This document shows positions 15,477-24,414 of a DNA stretch of 64,000 bases, in pieces. Location of the stretch: positions 3,038,001 through 3,102,000 of the forward strand of contig CBDCTY010000002.1 in the NCBI GenBank assembly GCA_965222445.1. The letters are read 5' to 3'. The DNA comes from GCA-958296115 sp965222445. Its GTDB lineage: Bacteria; Chloroflexota; Dehalococcoidia; Lucifugimonadales; CAJWER01. A program made the position numbers and the translations under genes. How positions within the stretch are numbered: the stretch's first letter is position 1; every line of letters begins with the position of its first letter. The notes beneath the pieces were generated by a model. It made no database searches. It saw only the letters and a list, made by a program, of their open reading frames with translations, and was not told where the DNA came from.

Positions 15477-18400
15477 CTACATTTCTCCCAGGCGGAGGAT
15501 GCGCTGGACGGATATACGGTGGATCAGCCAGATTATGCCGAAGGTGATCACCGCAAATACGGCCAGCATGAAGAAGTAGGTCAGGAGCAGTGCCCCCCAG
15601 TTGACCTGGAGCACGAAGGGGGGCAGCACCTGGCCGCCCCAGTCGTCATGGCCCAGGAAGGGCATGATGATTGCGCCGAGCCGTCCCCCCATCCAGGTTC
15701 CCAGCGCCAGCCCCGACGCGATCACGAGGGTCTGCTCCAGCCAGACCATCATCATGAGCTGCCCGGACGATAGGCCCACCGTCCTAAGGAGTGCGAACTG
15801 CATCTGGCGGTTCCTGAAGGAGACGTAGGCGTGGGCCAGGAAGCCGACGCAGCTCAGTATGAGCACGGCGCCGAACGCCAGGAACAGCAGGGAACGCCAT
15901 CCGGCCTTCACCAGGGGATCGACCTTAGACTCGTCGAGCTCCTTCTGTCTGTCGAGGACGACTGCGCTGGTGAAGCCCCGCACACTGCCGATCTCTTCCA
16001 TCATTCCTTGGTCGCTCGACTGCGTCAGCAGCCACGCCTCGTTGGCGTCCAAAGAACGGAAGGTCGAGCCCATGTTGGCGTAGCGCCGGAGACTCATCAG
16101 GTCGACTATCAGGAACCGCTCGTTGGGCGTTGTCATGGTGGGGAAGAGCGACACCGTCTCCTCCAGTCGCAGTGGGACCCTATATCCGCCCACGCTGACC
16201 TCGAATTCGTCACCCTCGACGTGGCCCGAATCGAGTACGAAGGACCTGCTGGCCAGCGCGGTGATCGGCTCCCGGGCATTACCGTAGAAGATGCCCCGCG
16301 ACGACAGGGCACGACCGTTTCCCCAGGAGAATAGGGCCGTGCCGGCCTGGCCGTCGTATTGCACAGCTGAATCTCTGAGGATGTCAGCAATGGTGTCCGA
16401 GCTTACCTTGAGCACGCTCCATCCGGACGTGTCGTCGAACGGCTCGACCACGACCGTCTCTCCGCCATGAGTGCGGACGGCGACCTGGTCGATGATGATC
16501 GACCCGGCCTGGAGTCGCCGCTCCGGGTTCGTCTCTTCGAGCCTGAGGGCGACGAGGGTCAGAGGTAGGCTCGCGGCAATTCCCGTCCTCAGGTCGCCTT
16601 CCATCTCCTGCCAATCGATGGTGCCAAGCTGGCCCAGCGTGTGGGTCGAATAACGCTCCCTTGCGTTCCGTACGCGCGCCGTCACCCTGACGGATGGATG
16701 CGGACGGTCTGCCTTGAGCCTGACCGCCAGAGTTGCCGCGTCACTAGGCAGCGGGATGCCGTCGAGCATGACGTCGGGAGTCAGAGACCCCAGCAGATCG
16801 GCCATCGGCTCTCCAGCAAAGTCATCCCTGAACCAGGCGACTTCGGAGAACGAGGCGGGGTCCAGCGCGATCATCGTGAAGCTGTCGCCGAAGAACTTGG
16901 ACAGGTCGTTGCCTCTGTTCCTGAAGACTGGGCTGACGACCTCCACGCCCTCGACTCCTCCGTATGCCTCCTGAATGGTAGCCCTCGGGGTGGGGAAGGG
17001 AACAGGCGTGGGCGTGGGCGTCGGCGTTCCTCGTCCAAACCGCCGGAAATTCCTGCGAGTCGTGATGTGCTCACGCACGCCGTCGACCCTGACGTCGCTG
17101 CCGGTGGAGTAGAGCACCCGCTCCTCGAACGAGCGCTCCAGGGTGGCGCCGAAGCTGGAGGCAAATATGCCGAGCCCTGCGGTCAGGATGAGCAGCAACG
17201 AGAGCCTGGCGTAGTGGGCAGGGTTCCTGGCCATCTGCCAGATTCCCAGGACCGCACCGGCGGGCAGCCACATCGAGGAGAGGCGGCTCCCTAGCTGCAT
17301 GGCAAGGGGGAAGAGCCTCAGGAGCACCATCGCCGACGCGACGAGCATGAGGCCAGGCAGGGCGAGCAGCATCTGGTTGACGGCCAGGTCTCCAAAGAGC
17401 TGCGTGGCCACGACGGAGCCCTGCTCGGTGAGCTGCCTGAACAGGAAGATGCTCACCAGCAGCAGAACGACATCCAGGTAGTAGCGTTGGAATGCCGGCT
17501 GGGTGGTGGGCCGCGCCGCCTGCTGCCGTTGCCGGGTAACGCCGATGCGGGACGCCTGCACGGCGGGCACGATGAGCGCGGCGAAGCTTAGCACTCCGCC
17601 AATCACGCTCATGCCGTACGCCAGCGGCGATATCGTCGTGATCAGCCGGTCGCCTCCCGTCAGGTCCGAGAACGCCGGGGTGTAGCCCAGGAAGCTGATG
17701 GTCAGGGCGGCGAGAATGGGGCCCACTCCGACGGCGACGCCGGCGATGGTTACGCCCTCCAGCACGAACACCGTCAGGATCTGCGCCGAGTTCGCGCCGC
17801 GGCTTCTCAGCAGGGCCACCTCGCCGCGCCTTTCCTCTACCGTCAGTGACGCAAGTGTCACGACATAGTAGAGGATCACTATGGCGATGAGGATGAGCAC
17901 GACGAACATGGGCAGCTTGCTGAAGAATAGGCGGCGGTCGTACTCGCGGAGGGCGTTGTCCAGGGCCGTGCTCTGCCGGTAGGTCCCGAGGGTCGCCGAC
18001 ATCACGCTGTTCATCGCCTCGGTGTCGAACAGAGCGACGGAGGAGTTGCCCGCGTTGATCCGGCCGTCGTCGATCGACAGGAGCCAGGCGTACGTGCTGT
18101 CCATCCTGGGTAGGGCAGGGCCGAGCACGTCGAAGTATGCGGCCTCAGAGAGGTGGAGGGGGACGGTTCGGAACGTGGGCCCGGTCGCCGCATTCAGCAC
18201 CGCGTCTTCCAGGTACCAGAACTCTCCGCCCGGGTCGTTGCGCTCGAATATTCCGGAGATCACCACCGTGACGCTCGAAATCTCGTCGTCCCAGTGAGGC
18301 ACGGCAGCTACCCTGTCGGCGACGCTGAGCCCGAAGAGCTCTGCCGCTTCCCAGGGGATAATCGCCTCTATCTCGAGAGGCTGTCCGGGGTTGTTGAGGG

Positions 18401-18866
18401 CATCGTCCCTGGGAAGTCGACCGGCCAGCAGGGTCGTGTGCTGCGTGAGCTTGGGCACGTAGGCGAAGTACGCACGGGCATCATCGCCCCCTGCGTCCTC
18501 CTCTCTTCCTGGCTGGGCCAGGAAGAAGGTCGGCGACTTGCTGGCGAAGTACCGCTCGCGCACCATCCAGTCCACCCGGCTGGCGATGACCGAGTTGGCG
18601 AGCCCCTCCACCCGGGCGCGCTCCCGCCTGTCCGTGGGGCCCTTGTCACCCTGCATGAGGATGTCGACCTCACGCTGGGTCAGCTTGTCGAGGGTGACGC
18701 GGAGGGCAATCTCTCGCAGGGCGTCGAAGTAGACGACCGTGCCCGCCATGATGCCTGACGCCAACAGGACGCCGAGGACCACCGACGACAGCAGCCGCCA
18801 GCTCGACAGGCTTCTCTTGAATACGAGCTGCCAGGCCGAAGCCAGCTTCAGTGCGATTGCAGTCAT
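15477..18866 (-). CDS. Large FtsX/MacB-type ABC permease
   Basis: 1129 residues in a double-FtsX layout. An N-terminal anchor (LLSSVVLGVLLASGIMAG) precedes a large extracytoplasmic domain, a first block of helices around 310-450, a second anchor and extracytoplasmic domain, and a C-terminal FtsX block (ALLRTVGLSSGQLMMMVWLE). A GTPTPTPTPVPFPTP linker lies in the second external domain. The repeated LRSRGANSAQ and LRTVGLSSGQ motifs are the coupling segments of type VII ABC systems. No ATPase gene is adjacent. Such systems move lipoproteins, peptides or signals rather than small nutrients. The start is ATG 18866. A 192-bp gap separates it from its paralogue, and they share organisation. Confidence 0.88.
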   Translation of the reverse strand: MTAIALKLASAWQLVFKRSLSSWRLLSSVVLGVLLASGIMAGTVVYFDALREIALRVTLDKLTQREVDILMQGDKGPTDRRERARVEGLANSVIASRVDWMVRERYFASKSPTFFLAQPGREEDAGGDDARAYFAYVPKLTQHTTLLAGRLPRDDALNNPGQPLEIEAIIPWEAAELFGLSVADRVAAVPHWDDEISSVTVVISGIFERNDPGGEFWYLEDAVLNAATGPTFRTVPLHLSEAAYFDVLGPALPRMDSTYAWLLSIDDGRINAGNSSVALFDTEAMNSVMSATLGTYRQSTALDNALREYDRRLFFSKLPMFVVLILIAIVILYYVVTLASLTVEERRGEVALLRSRGANSAQILTVFVLEGVTIAGVAVGVGPILAALTISFLGYTPAFSDLTGGDRLITTISPLAYGMSVIGGVLSFAALIVPAVQASRIGVTRQRQQAARPTTQPAFQRYYLDVVLLLVSIFLFRQLTEQGSVVATQLFGDLAVNQMLLALPGLMLVASAMVLLRLFPLAMQLGSRLSSMWLPAGAVLGIWQMARNPAHYARLSLLLILTAGLGIFASSFGATLERSFEERVLYSTGSDVRVDGVREHITTRRNFRRFGRGTPTPTPTPVPFPTPRATIQEAYGGVEGVEVVSPVFRNRGNDLSKFFGDSFTMIALDPASFSEVAWFRDDFAGEPMADLLGSLTPDVMLDGIPLPSDAATLAVRLKADRPHPSVRVTARVRNARERYSTHTLGQLGTIDWQEMEGDLRTGIAASLPLTLVALRLEETNPERRLQAGSIIIDQVAVRTHGGETVVVEPFDDTSGWSVLKVSSDTIADILRDSAVQYDGQAGTALFSWGNGRALSSRGIFYGNAREPITALASRSFVLDSGHVEGDEFEVSVGGYRVPLRLEETVSLFPTMTTPNERFLIVDLMSLRRYANMGSTFRSLDANEAWLLTQSSDQGMMEEIGSVRGFTSAVVLDRQKELDESKVDPLVKAGWRSLLFLAFGAVLILSCVGFLAHAYVSFRNRQMQFALLRTVGLSSGQLMMMVWLEQTLVIASGLALGTWMGGRLGAIIMPFLGHDDWGGQVLPPFVLQVNWGALLLTYFFMLAVFAVITFGIIWLIHRISVQRILRLGEM

Positions 18867-19058
18867 TTCAGTGTGCCGCTCGGTTCAAGTCCCATCGGTC
18901 TCCCCAATGGCATATACGGATGGTAAGACGGTACCCGATTCCCAGCGTATGCGCCACAGGGCGCGGCCCAGGTGTTTTCACCAAGTGCAGGTGATGGGAA
19001 TCGTCAGGTCTCGATGGCCTCCTGGTACTCCGCCCCCGTATCTGAGCAATTGCGCGGC

Positions 19059-22000
19059 TCATGTTTCGCCCAGCCTAGCGATCACCTGGAGGTCCAGGTC
19101 ACCCACGGACCGCCAGAGCACGAGGAGGGAGGAGACGAAGATGGCCGCCATGATCATATACGTGGGCGCCATCAGGGCCCAGTCGGTGATCAGCAGGAAG
19201 GGGGGCGTAACGGCAGCGCCGTCCTCCGTCACCGCGAGGGATCCCGCCATCATTCGGCTCATCAGGAAGCCCGCCCAGGTGCCGAGTCCCAGTCCTATGG
19301 CCACTACTGCGAGATGCTCGAAGGTGAGCATTGCGCCGAGCTGCAGCCTCGACAGCCCCATCGACTCCAGGAATCCCACCTCTCCACGGCCCCTGCGGCT
19401 GGACTGCAGGAGATACGAGGCGTACGTGAAGGACGCCGCGATCAGCGCGACTACCAGGGACAGCAGGACCATGGCTTTCCAGCCGGCCCCCGTCAGGGGG
19501 TCGTTGCGGACTGCCTCCATCTCGCTGTCCCTGTCGTATACGCGCGCAGTGAACCGCACGAGCCTGGCTATTTCTTCGAGAGGGTCCTGCCCCGACATCT
19601 TGCTTACGAAGAATTCGTTGGCGTTGCTCTGATACGACGAGCCGAGCACGTTCAGGTGACCCAGTATGGCGTCTATTTCGACGACCATGAAGCTGCCCCC
19701 GCCCGGCCTCATGGTAGGGAAGTTCTCGATTATCTCGGCGATCTCTATTGGCACCAGCAAGCTCGATATGTGGGCCATGAAGACGTCGCCGACCTGGATG
19801 CCGGCGGCCCAGGCGAGCCTGGAGTCGATCACCGCCGGCACGGCTCCGTTCGTCGGCAGCCTGTATATGCCGCGAATGTTTTGAACGGACTCCCTCCCAA
19901 ACTCGTAGTGAGCGGAGCGCGATCCCCTGTGGGATTCGTCGGAAACCGCCTCGACGAGGTCGCCCGAGATATAGGAGCCCACGATTGGGAGCCAGGTCAT
20001 GGCGCCTTCGAAATCCTCCAGCAGAACCTCGTCCGTGGACTCGCCGATGGTGACGTGGATGTCGTCGATGTAAATGTTGCCGGAAGTGTTGAGGTTGCCC
20101 TGGCCGGGCTCCGACATGTGTACCGCCACCAGCTCCAGAGGCGTCCTCAATCGGTCCGGGATTTCCGCGGACAGGAGCTGCCACTCCAGGGTCTTAATCT
20201 TGCCGAGCGAAATACCCGTCATCCAGCCTGAAGGGTCCGTCACCTGAGCCCAGAGCGACATGTTGCGGAATTCCTGCTTGCCCTTGACGTACGCTCCAAT
20301 GGTCTTCGCGCCCTCCGGCAGGACTATGGGCTCCAGCCGCTGTGTGGCCGCGAGCTCGCCCATGACGGCGTTCAGCGGCCTTGCGGAGAAGTCGGGCCTG
20401 TACCACGTCAGAAGAGCGAACTCGCCCGGCTCGATTCCCAACAGCTCGAATGTCACGGTGCCGATGTCTCCCGAGGACCTGTACCCGCGGCTCACCGTAG
20501 CGACCCCTGGCAACGCCTCAATATCGGACTGGAGCCCGGAGAGGCCGCCGCGTCTACTGGCCCTGACGTCCGCGACGTGTATGTCGGTGGCCAAGTCGTA
20601 CAGGACGCGTTCCCGCTGGCTGCGTTCCAGGGTGCCGCCGACCGTGGTGGCGAGCAGGGCCAGCCCATTGGCAAGAACCAGGAGCAGGATTACCCACGTG
20701 TATTGGGCGGGGCTCCGCGCCATGTGCCACAGGGCCAGGGACATCCAGGCTGGAGTGGCTCTGGTCAGGCGCATGAGCAGCAGGAACAGGACCTGGCCGG
20801 CGACGACCGCGCTCAGTGCCGCAATAGGGGTGTACAGCACCTCATCGGCCGACGGCAGCACCTGCACGAACATGAACGCTGCGATGGCGGCCTGCGCCAG
20901 GAAGGCCGCGATCCGAATACTATTGCGAACCGCGGAAACGTGGGTAACGACGTATGCGGCTCCAAAGGCCAGGGCGCCCAGTATCGGGACCGCGGGCTGC
21001 AACTCAAGCAGTCCGAGCCTCTCCGTCCAGAGCGTGTAACCCGCTATTGCAGCCACGGACGCTCCGGACGCAATATGCAGGAGGGCGTTGGACTCTCCTC
21101 CGACAAATCTCACGACCATCGGGAAGAGCCTCATGAACAGCAGGGCGACGACGACGAGGAAGGCCACCGGGGCGAGCAGCAGCGTCTCGTTCACCTCCAG
21201 GTCCTCAAACAGTCCGCCAGACACGAACTGGCCCCTCGACTGGAGCTCCCAGAAGATGATGCCGCCAAACAAGAGCACCACGGCATCGAGGTAGTAGCGG
21301 TGGAAGAAGGGCAGGGCGTCCGGCCTGGCGGACTGGAGCCTCTCTATGACTATGCCGCCCTTCGTACCCAGCACCGCCGCGGCTACAAAGAGCCCAAGGC
21401 ATAGCAAGCCCGCGCCAGCCGCCAGGAGGATGACGTCGAGCTTGAATACGATCGGCAGCAACCCGAAGCCGGTTATTTCGGAGAAGTACGGGAGCAGCCC
21501 CGCCAGTGATACGGCGGCGACCGCCAGCACCGGCCCCGCCACAATCGCGACTGCAGCCATGACTGCGCCTTCCAGGAGGTATATGCGGGAGAGCTGGATG
21601 ATGCCTACGCCGCGCGACCGGAGCACGGCGGAGTCCCGATCACGGCTCCGGGCCAGGTATACCACCACGGTCGCCAGGTAGAACAGGATGGTCGCTCCCA
21701 TCAGCGCCAGCAGCAGCAGCAGTGGGATCTTGGTGAAGAAGCTCCGCCGCTCGATGGTCTGGATGGGAGAGAGCACGGCCCGCGCGCCCACCAGGGCCCC
21801 GGGCAGCCCATCGGTGACGTCGAGCGTGAGGCCCTCGAACCGCTCGCGGACCTCGGCAATCGACCACTGTGTGAGCTGCTCGGCGTCTATGAAGGAGAAC
21901 CAAGCCGGCCTGACCACGCTGGACGTGTAGAGGCCGCCTACAACGTCCACCATGGCTGACCGGGTGACAAGCAGGGCGACGGGCGGCTCTTCCTCGTCAT

Positions 22001-22718
22001 CCCCTGCCACGGCAATCCCCTCCGGCGGAGCTTCGAGGAGAGGAGCCGGGTCGAGCAGCAGCCCGGCGAAGCCCCAGTAGTTGCTCGAAGGGTCGTCCGG
22101 CTCGACTACCCCGGTGATGGTAACGTACAGGTGCTGTTCGACCCTGAGGTCGGGGGTCAGCTCGACTCGGTCTCCGGGGCCGAGCATGAACCGCTCCGCC
22201 GTATGGACGCTAATCACAGCTTCGATGGTATTCGGCTCGGCTGCTCCAGGGGGCAGAGTGCCATTCATCCGGCCCGACAGCAGGGAGGCGTGCTGGTCCA
22301 GGCTCGAGACGTGCTGCACGAATCCGCGGGCCACACGGTCTCCCGTGCCGCCTTCAGATGGAAGAGGCTGGTCGGGCAGCCCCACGAGATAGTTCGCGCC
22401 CCTTATGTAGGTCTCGTGGCCCTGGTACGACTCGGCGGCCCGGGCCTGAAACGCGTCGACCACCGACTGCTCGGCGCCGTCTATTGCCGTCTCTTCCAAC
22501 AGCAGAGGGGGCGCGAATACGTCGACTCTCAAGCTGCCCTGGCGTGAGATGCGGGAAATGGCCTTCTCGAAGGCCAGCTGTTCGAGGGAGTCGAGGTAGA
22601 GCGGAGCAAGAGCCGCCAGGGTAGTGGCGGCAATCATCCCGATCATCGTGCCCGCCAATATCTGCCAGTCCTCGACGAGGCGCTTGGCGATCAGGCGGGG
22701 CACGGAGAGCTCTTGCAT
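19059..22718 (-). CDS. Large FtsX/MacB-type ABC permease, paralogue
   Basis: 1219 residues with the same double-FtsX arrangement as the following gene: VLRSRGVGIIQLSRIYLLEG and FLESMGLSRLQLGAMLTFEH are the two coupling segments. Between them, two extracytoplasmic domains contain parallel wording to the paralogue (for example IYIDDIHVTIGES versus IIIDQVAVRTHGGE), which suggests ancient duplication. It starts at ATG 22718. The two permeases probably form a heterodimer that uses an unlinked ATPase; this is inferred from co-orientation and mutual resemblance. Confidence 0.88.
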   Translation of the reverse strand: MQELSVPRLIAKRLVEDWQILAGTMIGMIAATTLAALAPLYLDSLEQLAFEKAISRISRQGSLRVDVFAPPLLLEETAIDGAEQSVVDAFQARAAESYQGHETYIRGANYLVGLPDQPLPSEGGTGDRVARGFVQHVSSLDQHASLLSGRMNGTLPPGAAEPNTIEAVISVHTAERFMLGPGDRVELTPDLRVEQHLYVTITGVVEPDDPSSNYWGFAGLLLDPAPLLEAPPEGIAVAGDDEEEPPVALLVTRSAMVDVVGGLYTSSVVRPAWFSFIDAEQLTQWSIAEVRERFEGLTLDVTDGLPGALVGARAVLSPIQTIERRSFFTKIPLLLLLALMGATILFYLATVVVYLARSRDRDSAVLRSRGVGIIQLSRIYLLEGAVMAAVAIVAGPVLAVAAVSLAGLLPYFSEITGFGLLPIVFKLDVILLAAGAGLLCLGLFVAAAVLGTKGGIVIERLQSARPDALPFFHRYYLDAVVLLFGGIIFWELQSRGQFVSGGLFEDLEVNETLLLAPVAFLVVVALLFMRLFPMVVRFVGGESNALLHIASGASVAAIAGYTLWTERLGLLELQPAVPILGALAFGAAYVVTHVSAVRNSIRIAAFLAQAAIAAFMFVQVLPSADEVLYTPIAALSAVVAGQVLFLLLMRLTRATPAWMSLALWHMARSPAQYTWVILLLVLANGLALLATTVGGTLERSQRERVLYDLATDIHVADVRASRRGGLSGLQSDIEALPGVATVSRGYRSSGDIGTVTFELLGIEPGEFALLTWYRPDFSARPLNAVMGELAATQRLEPIVLPEGAKTIGAYVKGKQEFRNMSLWAQVTDPSGWMTGISLGKIKTLEWQLLSAEIPDRLRTPLELVAVHMSEPGQGNLNTSGNIYIDDIHVTIGESTDEVLLEDFEGAMTWLPIVGSYISGDLVEAVSDESHRGSRSAHYEFGRESVQNIRGIYRLPTNGAVPAVIDSRLAWAAGIQVGDVFMAHISSLLVPIEIAEIIENFPTMRPGGGSFMVVEIDAILGHLNVLGSSYQSNANEFFVSKMSGQDPLEEIARLVRFTARVYDRDSEMEAVRNDPLTGAGWKAMVLLSLVVALIAASFTYASYLLQSSRRGRGEVGFLESMGLSRLQLGAMLTFEHLAVVAIGLGLGTWAGFLMSRMMAGSLAVTEDGAAVTPPFLLITDWALMAPTYMIMAAIFVSSLLVLWRSVGDLDLQVIARLGET

Positions 22719-22793
22719 ATACTCAGGCTTGGCGGCTTGGATAGCCGAGTTTAACCACAGACATGGGCGGGGTCAAATGGGCGCCCATGCAAT

Positions 22794-22982
22794 CAGGCCT
22801 TTCCAAAGTCGTCACAATGCCATAAGAGGGGGGTCTGGGAAATCCCTTCTCCCTCGCTGGGAGAAGGTTAGGATGAGGGTGACTGACTTGTATCGGTTGA
22901 CGCCCCCTCACCCCCGTATCGGGTACGGGGCAGGCTCTAAGCCTCTCCCGCGAAGGGGAGAGGGAACTTTGGAAAGGCCCTA
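22794..22982. mobile_element. Non-autonomous mobile element with 9-bp target duplication, copy 1
   Basis: Terminal arms GGCCTTTCCAAAGT (22796-22809) and ACTTTGGAAAGGCC (22966-22979) are perfect 14-bp inverted repeats. CCATGCAAT stands directly outside at both sides (22785-22793 and 22983-22991), a 9-bp duplication expected from transposition. The 189-bp element has no ORF and carries an internal inverted repeat CCCCGTA/TACGGGG. Its right tip supplies the TAG stop of the ArsC-like gene. A second copy lies at 45.8 kb. Confidence 0.88.
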
Positions 22983-23480
22983 CCATGCAATAGTACGAAC
23001 GGAGGGCCGGTTGGGGATTCCAGGCGCGGGGACCGCCGGGAGACCCAGGGTATGCTGCAGGTGGGCGGACAGCGAGGGCAAGACCTCGGCCAGGAGCTCT
23101 CTGACCCTGCGTTCGATCTCGTCGCGTATCTCGCGTACGCGCTCGATAGGCTTGCCCGAGGGGTCTTCCAGGCCCCAGTCCTCCGCCTGAATGAGGCCGG
23201 CGGGGCAGACGTCCTCGATGGCGCAGCCCATGGTTATGGCGCGGTCGGCCCGATTCGCCATCTCCTCCGTGAGGAGCTTCGGCGCCGCGCCCGACAGATC
23301 GATCCCGCGCTCCAACATCGCCTCGACCACAACAGGGTGTACATGTTGCGACGGCATGGCGCCCGCGGACTCTGCAACGATGGCCGAGCGGCCGTACTCT
23401 TTCGCAAAGGCGGCCGCCATCTGGCTGGGTCCGGCACTACGGACGCAGAGGAACAGTATCCGAAGTGGGGTTTCAGGCAT
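22980..23480 (-). CDS. ArsC-like low-molecular-weight PTPase-fold protein lacking the catalytic Arg
   Basis: 166 residues resembling thioredoxin/LMW-PTPase-type arsenate reductases: an N-terminal nucleophile Cys12 in LFLCVRSAGPSQMAAAF, then SAGAMPSQHVHPVVVEAM and a downstream EDWGLEDPSGK. In active enzymes the loop is C-x5-R-S. Here the Arg position (18) is Pro (codon CCC), and the usual Asn at 15 is Ser, so arsenate or phosphate binding should be impaired. The stop codon comes from an inserted mobile element; without it the protein would have been three residues longer. It is last in the phosphate operon, so a phosphate-related or vestigial role is possible. Confidence 0.75.
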   Translation of the reverse strand: MPETPLRILFLCVRSAGPSQMAAAFAKEYGRSAIVAESAGAMPSQHVHPVVVEAMLERGIDLSGAAPKLLTEEMANRADRAITMGCAIEDVCPAGLIQAEDWGLEDPSGKPIERVREIRDEIERRVRELLAEVLPSLSAHLQHTLGLPAVPAPGIPNRPSVRTIAW

Positions 23481-23710
23481 TTTCGGCTACCTGCCGGACA
23501 CGCCGAATCGGCCAGTCGGCAACCGCTACCCTGTGCACCAGGACGGCGGCGCGTACACCATCGGCATCACAATGATCCCGGTCCCAGACGCTATTCCCAC
23601 GGGGTAACGCTGCCGTAGAACAGGTCGTCGACGACGATATCCGCCGATACCACTACCAGAAGGAATGTACCCAGAAGCTCAGCAGCGCTGCGCTGCAGTA
23701 GAGACGCCAC
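23474..23710 (-). pseudogene. Possible aquaporin/MIP channel remnant, frameshifted
   Basis: Starting at a GTG (23710) just after phoU, one frame encodes QRSAAELLGTFLLVVVSADI and stops at 23591. A shifted frame continues GIASGTGIIVMPMVYAAV and ends at 23474, overlapping the ArsC-like start. Both pieces match the first two helices of MIP channels in order (AELLGTF, then a G-A-G-rich helix), but the NPA motif and the rest are missing. The resemblance is short, so chance is possible. The position between phoU and an arsC-like gene fits arsenic islands that carry an aquaglyceroporin. Confidence 0.4.
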
Positions 23711-23715
23711 GTCCC

Positions 23716-24399
23716 CTAACACCCCGGCCCGGATGGTGCGGACTCGGGGAGACGGCCCGTGACCCGGCCGGTGACGAGGAAAATCACTCTCTCGGCGATG
23801 TTCGTAGCCCGGTCGGCTATTCGCTCCAGGTCGTGGGCGACCCATATCAGGTAGGTGGCCCGCCTGATGGTATGCGGGTCCTCTATCATGTAGGTCAAGA
23901 GCTCACGGTAGACCTGCTCATAGAGAGCGTCGACCTCGTCGTCGTCGTTCAGGACCACCTGCGCGGCGACCACGTCGCGGTTCACCAGGGCGTCGAGGCT
24001 CCGCCTCAGCATCGAGGAGGACTTCTCGGCCATCCTGGGAATGTCGATCAGCGGCTTCAGGGGCGGCTCGTCGCCCATAGCAATGCCGATCTTGGCGACG
24101 CCTTCAGCATAGTCGCCCATTCGCTCCAGCTCCTGCGTTATGTGCAGCAGGGCGATGATTACCCTGAGGTCGGTCGCCAGCGGCTGCTGGGTTGCGATCA
24201 GGTTGACGCACTTCTCCTCGATTTCGAATCGTTTGCTGTCGATTCGGTCGTCCCCCGCAATAACCTCTTGGGCAGCGTCGAAGTCCCTGCGCTGAAGGGC
24301 GTCGAGGGACGAAGCGATGGCCTTCTCGACCATGCTGCCCAGCATGAGTATGTCGTCCTCGAGGAGTCTCAGGTGGCGGTCGAAATCCGAGCGTGGCAT
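23716..24399 (-). CDS. phoU: Phosphate-signalling regulator PhoU
   Basis: A 227-residue all-helical protein with the two PhoU repeats: MLGSMVEKAIASSLDALQRR and TQELERMGDYAEGVAKIGI, then SSSMLRRSLDALVNRD and AHDLERIADRATNIAERVIF. The E-R-M/I-G/A-D-Y/R motifs hold the metal sites. PhoU links the Pst transporter to the PhoR kinase and represses it when phosphate is plentiful. It lies 15 bp after pstB, in the same operon. Confidence 0.95.
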   Translation of the reverse strand: MPRSDFDRHLRLLEDDILMLGSMVEKAIASSLDALQRRDFDAAQEVIAGDDRIDSKRFEIEEKCVNLIATQQPLATDLRVIIALLHITQELERMGDYAEGVAKIGIAMGDEPPLKPLIDIPRMAEKSSSMLRRSLDALVNRDVVAAQVVLNDDDEVDALYEQVYRELLTYMIEDPHTIRRATYLIWVAHDLERIADRATNIAERVIFLVTGRVTGRLPESAPSGPGC

Positions 24400-24414
24400 T
24401 GCTTCTTCCTCTCG

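Noticed and set aside
22980..23710. Arsenic resistance operon.
   Set aside because: The ArsC-like protein lacks the key Arg, the channel is at best a remnant, and no arsR or arsB/acr3 is present.
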